This document shows positions 58,517-64,000 of a DNA stretch of 64,000 nucleotides, piece after piece. The first letter of the stretch is position 1. Every line of letters begins with the position of its first letter. Source of the stretch: Phascolarctobacterium_B sp045598345 (GTDB taxonomy: Bacteria; Bacillota; Negativicutes; Acidaminococcales; Acidaminococcaceae); NCBI GenBank assembly GCA_045598345.1, contig JAZLLX010000131.1, positions 6,700 through 70,699 on the forward strand, written 5' to 3'. The notes under the pieces are model-generated. The model saw only the letters and a program-made list of their open reading frames with translations, had not been told where the DNA came from and ran no database searches. The translations under genes were made by a program, and so were the position numbers.

Positions 58517-59080
58517 GGGTTAGGAGTTAGAGGTTAGGGATTAGGGGAATTAGTAATTAGTAATGAGTAATTATGGTAAGATGTTCCTGTGATTATATTT
58601 CAGGATAAAGGAATTAGGATTCAGGAAATAGGGAAAGTTGGCATAGTGCGAACTTTTTCCGCCCCAGGCGTGGGGCGGGGGACCGCCTACGGGAGCGTGT
58701 TGGCGGTGGTGGGGTCGCTCACTTGTAGTTAGAAGTTGTAAGTTAGAAGTTGTAAGTTAGAAGTTATAAATTAAAGGTAAGATGTTCCTGTGATTATAGT
58801 GGGGAAGTCAGAATAAAGCGAAAGTTACCCTCTCCCTGGGGAGAGGGGCAGGGGTGTGGGGAAAAGTACGATAAGAATAAATGTCAAAGAACAAAGAATA
58901 AAGAATAAAGAACAAATATGGTAAGATGTTTCTGTGATTATAATATCAGTTTGCAATGTTTTTAGTTTGGGTATGCGGTCGTAGAGAGCGACCCAACCCG
59001 TCTTGCCCTTCTGTGTTCCTATAGGCAATCCACCCCGCCCACGCCTGGGCGGGAAAAACAGTTCGCATTAAACGGACTTT
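58517..59080. repeat. Intergenic repeat mosaic
   Basis: Three GTTCC/GTTTC-TGTGATTA boxes; hairpin ACCGCC (58682) / GGCGGT (58702) with a changed loop (TACGGGAGCGTGTT); GTAAGTTAGAAGTT direct repeats; hairpin TTGCC (59003) / GGCAA (59024) with loop CTTCTGTGTTCCTATA; CCCGCCCACGCCTGGGCGGG. No gene. Confidence 0.85.
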
Positions 59081-59087
59081 TTTGTAT

Positions 59088-59120
59088 AAAAAAAAGGCAC
59101 TGGGGGTGCCAGTGCTTTTT
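59088..59120. terminator. Bidirectional terminator of the 57-aa gene
   Basis: GCACTGG / CCAGTGC stem (59097-59115) flanked by eight A on one side and TTTTT on the other; serves the minus-strand gene. Confidence 0.75.
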
Positions 59121-59292
59121 ATGAGTCATATCTTTTCAGCAAGTCCGCAATAATTTCCTTCTTGGACTTCTTTTTTTTCTTCTCAAAATTGCGGTAGTTA
59201 TTGTCACGGTGGTCCGTGCTGTAATCCGCATAATCAAAGTCGTCGTTATTCTGTTCGTAACTGCGATTGTAATCGCCTCTGCCGTCATCCAT
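59119..59292 (-). CDS. Small hydrophilic protein, 57 aa, probably leaderless
   Basis: The N-terminal two-thirds is Asp/Asn/Tyr-rich (DDFDYADYSTDHRDNNYRN) and the C-terminus is a basic helix (KKKKKSKKEIIADLLKRYD). No known family. On the minus strand TATAAT (59301-59306) ends eight bases before the ATG and there is no SD. Divergent from the radical SAM gene with a 56-bp gap. Confidence 0.65.
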   Translation of the reverse strand: MDDGRGDYNRSYEQNNDDFDYADYSTDHRDNNYRNFEKKKKKSKKEIIADLLKRYDS

Positions 59293-59300
59293 GATTTTTT

Positions 59301-59306
59301 ATTATA
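59301..59306 (-). promoter_or_regulatory. -10 box of the 57-aa gene
   Basis: TATAAT on the minus strand, with TGGCAC 17 bp upstream as a weak -35. Predicted start of transcription is at or one to two bases before the ATG. Confidence 0.6.
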
Positions 59307-59312
59307 CCACAG

Positions 59313-59341
59313 TTGTCAAATAAGTGCCAGAGATATATAAT
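59313..59341 (+). promoter_or_regulatory. Promoter of the radical SAM gene
   Basis: TTGTCA (59313-59318), 17-bp spacer, TATAAT (59336-59341), seven bases before the ATG. Confidence 0.75.
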
Positions 59342-59348
59342 ATATTGC

Positions 59349-60695
59349 ATGGAAAAAGATATTTTACTCATCCATGTTCCCCAATGCTACCGGGCGGAGC
59401 AGGATAAGATGGAATTTCATGTGGGTATTATGCCTATGGGGTTTTATTCCATAGCATCCCAACTCGCCCAAGCCGGTTTTAAGCCGGAAATTTTGCATTT
59501 GGCGGTGGAGGTCTTTTTAGGCGACAAAATCCCCATTGCAAAATATGTGCGGCAGACGGGATGCAAGATGGTAGGCCTCTCCTTGCACTGGTACGAGCAG
59601 TCCTTTGATACCTTGATGGTGGCGGAACTGATTAAAAAGAGCAACCCGGATGTATTTGTATTTTTGGGCGGCTATACGGCCTCTGCCTATGCGGAGGAGA
59701 TTTTGGAAAAATATCCTTTTGTTGACGGCATAATCAAAGGTGAGGGGGAAGTGCCTTGCAACAGTTTGGCGGAGCAGATTATCAGAAATAATTCCCGTGA
59801 TTTGTCCCAAGTCCCTAATTTGTACTGGCGGAATGAAGAGGGGCAGATTGTCAAGAATGAAAAGAATTGGGTGGCGAATACGGAAGAATTGAATTCTTTT
59901 GATTTTGCAGAGGGCGTGAAATATCTGAAACATGGCGACACTTGCCTGAATGTTCCCATTGTTTTGGAAATCAATAGAAATATAGCGTACTTGGACAAAG
60001 TAAACACTTTTGTGGTTTGCTCCAACCGGGGGTGTACAGGTAATTGTGCATGGTGTGGCGGTGGTTTGCGGGCAAGTGAAATTATTACAGGACGTAAAGG
60101 TGTAACTATTCGTGAACCGCAAATTGTGGCGGATGAAATATTACGACTGCACGAAAGTGAACAAGCGGATCGTTTCTATTTTTGCAATGACCCTTTACCG
60201 TTGACACAGGAAAATATTATAGGCATTATGGATATTATTGGCGAAAAGGCAGGGGGACAGGTAAAAATTGATTATGAATGTTTTGCCCTGCCTACGGAGA
60301 AATTTTTGCAGGCCTTTAAGAAAAATCTGCATCAAGATTCGCAAGTCGTTTTGTCCCCGGACTATGCTTTGCAGGAAAAACGGAAAGAATGTAAGACCTT
60401 CACTTATACAAATGAGGAATTGTTGAACAGCATTGCCAAAATGGAGGAAATGGGAATTAAAAGTCAGGTCTATTTTGGCATTATGCCGGACGATGATGAG
60501 ACGGAACGGAAGGAAAGGGAAAGATTGAAGGCGGAAATTGAAAAAATATCCCCCGAAACCGAAGTGCTGGTACAAAAGATAATTGGCATTGACCCATTGT
60601 CTTTGTGGCAGCTGGAGCCGGAAAAATATGGAATTACGCAGAATTTGCGGAGTTTTGCAGATTATTATGAAGCGTCAAAAAATGGCAGAATATAA
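59349..60695 (+). CDS. B12-binding-domain radical SAM protein
   Basis: 448 residues. The N-terminal ~150 form a cobalamin-binding-type Rossmann fold (GYTASAYAEEILEKYPFVDG and IKGEGEV are typical). The radical SAM motif is CTGNCAWC (CxxxCxxC), followed by EIITGRKGVTIREP and FYFCNDPLP. The DxHxxG B12 motif is not evident, so cobalamin may not be bound. No SD: the mRNA is probably leaderless. It stands alone with its own promoter and terminator; the substrate cannot be guessed. Confidence 0.85.
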   Translation: MEKDILLIHVPQCYRAEQDKMEFHVGIMPMGFYSIASQLAQAGFKPEILHLAVEVFLGDKIPIAKYVRQTGCKMVGLSLHWYEQSFDTLMVAELIKKSNPDVFVFLGGYTASAYAEEILEKYPFVDGIIKGEGEVPCNSLAEQIIRNNSRDLSQVPNLYWRNEEGQIVKNEKNWVANTEELNSFDFAEGVKYLKHGDTCLNVPIVLEINRNIAYLDKVNTFVVCSNRGCTGNCAWCGGGLRASEIITGRKGVTIREPQIVADEILRLHESEQADRFYFCNDPLPLTQENIIGIMDIIGEKAGGQVKIDYECFALPTEKFLQAFKKNLHQDSQVVLSPDYALQEKRKECKTFTYTNEELLNSIAKMEEMGIKSQVYFGIMPDDDETERKERERLKAEIEKISPETEVLVQKIIGIDPLSLWQLEPEKYGITQNLRSFADYYEASKNGRI

Positions 60696-60723
60696 AAAGT
60701 GGCAAGTTACTCTTGCCACTTTT
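60695..60723 (+). terminator. Terminator overlapping the radical SAM stop
   Basis: AAAAGTGGCAAG / CTTGCCACTTTT stem with loop TTACT, beginning at the last base of the stop codon. Confidence 0.85.
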
Positions 60724-60741
60724 CTGTTATTGTGCTATAAT
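60713..60741 (+). promoter_or_regulatory. ppsA promoter
   Basis: TTGCCA (inside the preceding terminator arm), 17-bp spacer, TATAAT (60736-60741) with an extended TGC before it. Confidence 0.75.
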
Positions 60742-60814
60742 AATTCACAAATAGCATACACTAATTGCGGTTAGTGGCTAAAATATGCGGTTTAAAGCAC
60801 ATAGGAGGTTTATT

Positions 60815-63211
60815 ATGAAAAAAGACAAAGAATTTTTGCTGTGGTTTGAGCAATTGGAGCGTAAGGATGTGGACATTGTGGGCGGCAAGTCCAGTTCTTT
60901 GGGTGAAATGACTGCCAAAGTGGATGTACCCGTTCCCTACGGCTTTGCCACTACGGCTTATGCTTATCGTTATTTCTTTGAAAAATCCGGCTTGAAACAG
61001 GAATTGGAGGCCATGTTGGCAGAACTGACGGATGTGGAGGACAGTGCCTTGTTACGCCGTGTCTGCAAAAGAATTCGTGAGGCAATTATGAATAAACAAA
61101 TGCCGGCGGATTTGCAAAAAGCCATCGGCGATGCGTATAAAGAACTGGGCAAGAAAATGAAACAGAAAAATCCCTTTGTGGCAGTGCGTTCCAGCGCTAC
61201 GGCAGAGGACCTGCCGGATGCTTCCTTTGCAGGCCAGCAGGACACCTATTTGAATGTCCAGGGCGCTGATGTGGTGGTGCAAAAAGTTAAGGAATGTTAT
61301 GCTTCCTGCTTCACCGACAGGGCGGTTTATTACCGTGAAAAACAGGGCTTTGACCACATGAACGTGGCTTTGAGCGCCGCCATTCAAATGATGGTTTTCA
61401 GTAAGGCGGCAGGTGTTATGTTCACGGTGAATGTGGCAACCGGTGATGACAAGAACATTCTGATTGAAGGCGCTTGGGGCTTGGGCGAATATGTTGTGCA
61501 AGGCACTGTTACGCCGGACAACTACACCGTGTCCAAAGCGGACGGCAAGATTATTGAAAAGAATGTAAATGAACAGGATATTAAACTCATCCGCAAAGAA
61601 GGCGGGGACTGCGTAGAGGTGCGTGTTCCCAAGAAAGAAGTGGGAATGCAGAAACTGACGGATGAGCAGATTGTGGAACTGGCAACTTATGCCAAGCGGA
61701 TTGAAAAACACTATGGTTGCTATATGGATATGGAATGGGGCGTGGATGAAAGGGACGGAAAACTGTGGATTTTGCAGGCACGCCCGGAGACCGTGTGGAG
61801 CCGTAAGAATAAGGAAAAGAAAGCCGCAAACACCGTGCAAGGTGAAGTTGTAGATAAAAAAGTTATTGTAAAGGGCTTGCCCGCATCCCCCGGCTCTGCC
61901 AGCGGAAAAGTGCATGTCATTCTTGACCCGAAAGATATTGATGCTTTCAAGCAGGGTGAAATTTTGGTTACGGAAATGACCGCCCCCGACTGGGTACCTG
62001 CTATGAAAAAAGCGAAAGCCATTGTAACGGACAGCGGCGGTATGACCTGCCATGCTTCCATCGTTTCCCGTGAGTTGGGTATTCCCTGTATCGTCGGTAC
62101 TAAGAGCCGTGGCTCGGCTGCCACCAGTGCTATTAAAGATGGTATTGATGTAACTATTGATGCCACTCATGGTGTGGTTTATGAGGGAATCTTTGAAGAA
62201 GAAAAATCGAAAGAAGTGGCACAGGCAACGGCAGTTGCAACCCCTGAAGCACCGGCTGCGGAATATTTCCCCGCCACCGGCACAAAAGTATATATGAATT
62301 TGGGTGACCCGGAACTGGCAGAAAAATACAGCGGACTGCCCTGTGACGGCATCGGTTTGATGAGGGAAGAATTTATTTGGACAACTTATATTCATGAGCA
62401 TCCCTTGTATCTCATTAAAACAGGACATCCCGAAAAAGTAGTGAATATGCTGGCGGACGGCATCAGCAAGGTTTGTCAGGCAATGAGTCCCCGTCCCGTA
62501 ACCTTGCGTTTCAGCGATTTCAAGTCCAGCGAATACCGTGATTTGAAGGGTGGGGACGAGTTTGAACCCTATGAGCCCAGTGCTTTGTTGGGCTGGCGTG
62601 GGGCAAGCCGCTATTACGACCCCAAGTATATTGAGGCCTTCAAGTTGGAATGTGCCGCAGTGCGTAAGGTGCGTGAAGAATACGGTTTGAAGAATTTGAA
62701 TGTTATGATTCCTTTCTGCCGTAATACGGATGAGGCACGGAAGGTTGTGAACATAATGGCGGAATGCGGTTTGCAACGGGGCAAGGACTTCAAAGTTTGG
62801 CTGATGGCAGAAATTCCTTCCAATATTATTTTGGCAGACCAGTTCAATGAGTTTGTGGACGGTTATTCCATTGGTTCCAACGATTTGACGATGTTGATTT
62901 TGGGGTGTGACAGGGATAATGACACAGTTTCCCATATCTATGATGAGAGGAATTTGGCAGTCCGCCGTGCAGTCCGTCATTTGATTGAGGTGGCACATGC
63001 CGCAGGCAAGACGGTTTCCATTTGCGGTCAGGCACCCAGTGTTTATCCTGAATTTTGTGAATTCTTGGTAAAGAGTGGCATTGACAGTATGAGCGTGAAC
63101 CCGGATACAGTGAAGTTCACAAAGAAATTGGTAGCACATCTGGAACAAAGAATAATGCTTGACGCCGCACTCGGACACGGACGGGCAGAAGTGGATGATT
63201 TGAAGTGGTGA
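60815..63211 (+). CDS. ppsA: Phosphoenolpyruvate synthase
   Basis: 798 residues; makes PEP from pyruvate, ATP and water (gluconeogenesis). N-terminal ATP-grasp part (VGGKSSSLGEM, AVRSSATAEDLPDASFAGQQ, LQARPETVW), central phospho-His domain (DSGGMTCHASIVSRELGIPC), C-terminal TIM barrel (GIGLMREEF, RFSDFKSSEYRDL, SIGSNDLTMLILG, ICGQAPS with catalytic Cys). The TCHASIVSREL form and C-terminus fit PpsA rather than PPDK. The start at 60815 follows ATAGGAGG. Confidence 0.93.
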   Translation: MKKDKEFLLWFEQLERKDVDIVGGKSSSLGEMTAKVDVPVPYGFATTAYAYRYFFEKSGLKQELEAMLAELTDVEDSALLRRVCKRIREAIMNKQMPADLQKAIGDAYKELGKKMKQKNPFVAVRSSATAEDLPDASFAGQQDTYLNVQGADVVVQKVKECYASCFTDRAVYYREKQGFDHMNVALSAAIQMMVFSKAAGVMFTVNVATGDDKNILIEGAWGLGEYVVQGTVTPDNYTVSKADGKIIEKNVNEQDIKLIRKEGGDCVEVRVPKKEVGMQKLTDEQIVELATYAKRIEKHYGCYMDMEWGVDERDGKLWILQARPETVWSRKNKEKKAANTVQGEVVDKKVIVKGLPASPGSASGKVHVILDPKDIDAFKQGEILVTEMTAPDWVPAMKKAKAIVTDSGGMTCHASIVSRELGIPCIVGTKSRGSAATSAIKDGIDVTIDATHGVVYEGIFEEEKSKEVAQATAVATPEAPAAEYFPATGTKVYMNLGDPELAEKYSGLPCDGIGLMREEFIWTTYIHEHPLYLIKTGHPEKVVNMLADGISKVCQAMSPRPVTLRFSDFKSSEYRDLKGGDEFEPYEPSALLGWRGASRYYDPKYIEAFKLECAAVRKVREEYGLKNLNVMIPFCRNTDEARKVVNIMAECGLQRGKDFKVWLMAEIPSNIILADQFNEFVDGYSIGSNDLTMLILGCDRDNDTVSHIYDERNLAVRRAVRHLIEVAHAAGKTVSICGQAPSVYPEFCEFLVKSGIDSMSVNPDTVKFTKKLVAHLEQRIMLDAALGHGRAEVDDLKW

Positions 63212-63214
63212 GTT

Positions 63215-63790
63215 TAGGTATCAGGTTACAGGTTAGAGGATATAGGAATTAGGGGAAAATAATGCGTAATGCGGAATTCGCAATGCGTAATTATGGTAAG
63301 ATGTTCCTGTGATTATAGCAGGGAGGTTGGCATAGTGAGAACTCTCGTCCGCCCTTAAAGGGGCGGGGGACCGTCTAAAGGAACATAGAAGGACGGTGGT
63401 GGGGTGAGCAATTACGCTGTCACTTTGTCTTGGAATAAATGTCAAAGAACAAAGAGCAAAGAACAAATATGGTAATGAGTTCCTGTGATTATAGCAGGGA
63501 AGATTTGTAGGGGGACGGGTTCTTGACGCAGGCAAGGTTCCGCACCCGGGCAAAGCATCGCTTTGCACAATGTCGGCAGGCAGTGACAAGTTCTCTGCGT
63601 AATCCGCACCCCCAGTCGCCTTTCTATGTTCCTTTAGGCGCCAGCCCCCGCAAGGGCGGGGGCTTCTCATGTTCCAATGATTTTAATCGGGAATTTTCGC
63701 AAAGCGAAAATTGTCCATAATTACTCATTATTCATTACTAATTACTCATTGCAAAAAACTCCTGTGATTAGAAATAGTCACAGGAGTTTT
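63215..63790. repeat. Intergenic repeat mosaic after ppsA
   Basis: Direct repeats, GTTCCTGTGATTA boxes, hairpin ACCGTC (63370) / GACGGT (63392) with loop TAAAGGAACATAGAAG, the REP-like pair (63515-63570), GTCGCC (63615) / GGCGCC (63637), GCCCCCGC/GCGGGGGC, tail hairpin ATTTTCGC-aaa-GCGAAAAT, and a final CTCCTGTGATTA ... GTCACAGGAG hairpin with T-run. No gene. Confidence 0.85.
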
Positions 63791-63804
63791 TTGTTAATAT
63801 CGTG

Positions 63805-63985
63805 TTTTTAACGTTAAAAGTGAATTTTTAACGTTAAAAAAGGGCTTTCGTTTTCAGGAAGGTCACCTGTAAAACGAAATTCCCGTTTGTAAAGCAAAAT
63901 TCCCGAAATCAGATGAAAAAAAGCATTTGTACCGCAAGATTCCCGATTTGTAAAGCAAATTCCCGTTTTGTAAATGAAATTCCAT
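63805..63985. repeat. 20-bp-phased palindrome and repeat array at the window end
   Basis: Two TTTTAACGTTAAAA palindromes start 20 bp apart (63806, 63826). Then TGTAAAnCnAAATTCCCG-type units start at 63868, 63888, 63928, 63949 and 63969; the 40-bp gap is two periods with a decayed unit. No gene. Probably the control region of a gene beyond the window. Confidence 0.7.
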
Positions 63986-64000
63986 AGTTTTTTACTGTTT

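Noticed and set aside
59307..59329. Sigma-54 promoter (TGGCAC upstream of the 57-aa gene)
   Set aside because: The -12 element reads TGAC instead of TTGC and a standard TATAAT at the right place explains initiation better.
61052..63178. 708-codon open frame antisense to ppsA
   Set aside because: Codon-bias shadow of a highly expressed gene; the plus-strand protein is a full PpsA and the antisense product (Cys/His/Asn-rich) resembles nothing.
63233..63670. Minus-strand ORF with near-identical copies at 45172-45423, 47173-47424 and 53034-53276
   Set aside because: The similarity comes from translating the same non-coding intergenic repeat; no ribosome-binding sites, varying frames and ends.
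39648..63780. Integron-like cassette array with the GTTCC boxes as attachment sites
   Set aside because: No integrase, the modules are mostly non-coding, and housekeeping operons lie between them in fixed functional order.

Overview
The window reads as chromosome from a diderm Firmicute, most likely a Negativicute and perhaps of the Acidaminococcaceae type. The evidence is the Firmicute order frr-uppS-cdsA-dxr-rseP-ispG-proS-polC with a PolC-type polymerase, combined with outer-membrane features: a secretin with pilB/pilT-like ATPases and a CsgG-like export cluster. The genus is inference. No rRNA or tRNA gene was recognised.

Layout. 1-18 kb is a compact, mostly co-directional housekeeping block: translation (frr, proS), isoprenoid and lipid synthesis (uppS, cdsA, dxr, ispG), site-2 protease, replicative polymerase, pyridoxal salvage, secretin/ATPase genes, an ArgA-like acetyltransferase and a nucleoside transporter. 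18-34 kb is an AT-rich accessory island. It holds a transposase-derived protein, two ATPases, DUF6273 and DUF2971 proteins, a PIN toxin-antitoxin pair, a REP-associated tyrosine transposase (RAYT) embedded in REP-like repeats, and four copies of a small type I toxin/antisense-RNA cassette whose 30-aa toxins lie on the minus strand. 34-42 kb has the rtcB-prfH RNA/ribosome repair pair, a CsgG/LPP20-type envelope operon, a RelBE-like pair and an IS200 remnant. 42-49 kb is a glycolytic run: gap, a fused pgk-tpi, gpmI and eno. 53-57 kb is a folate run: a queD-like gene, folE2, folP and folK, with no folB in the window. The window ends with a radical SAM gene, ppsA and a repeat-rich tail.

Nearly every intergenic gap after 39 kb is a mosaic of repeats, absent from the 1-18 kb operons apart from one hairpin upstream of uppS. 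The modules are joined by a 13-bp box (GTTCCTGTGATTA), and many carry a hairpin with a constant loop and compensating stem changes, which suggests a structured RNA or ssDNA element. Two cargo genes (after eno, and between folE2 and folP) sit between duplicated copies of the host gene's 3' end.

The strongest leads are the REP/RAYT/toxin-antitoxin composite at 18-30 kb, the covarying hairpin repeats, the cargo insertions with 3'-end duplication, PolC without its proofreading domain, an RseP without PDZ, the reiterated RBS-start array before ispG, and a set of probable leaderless genes.
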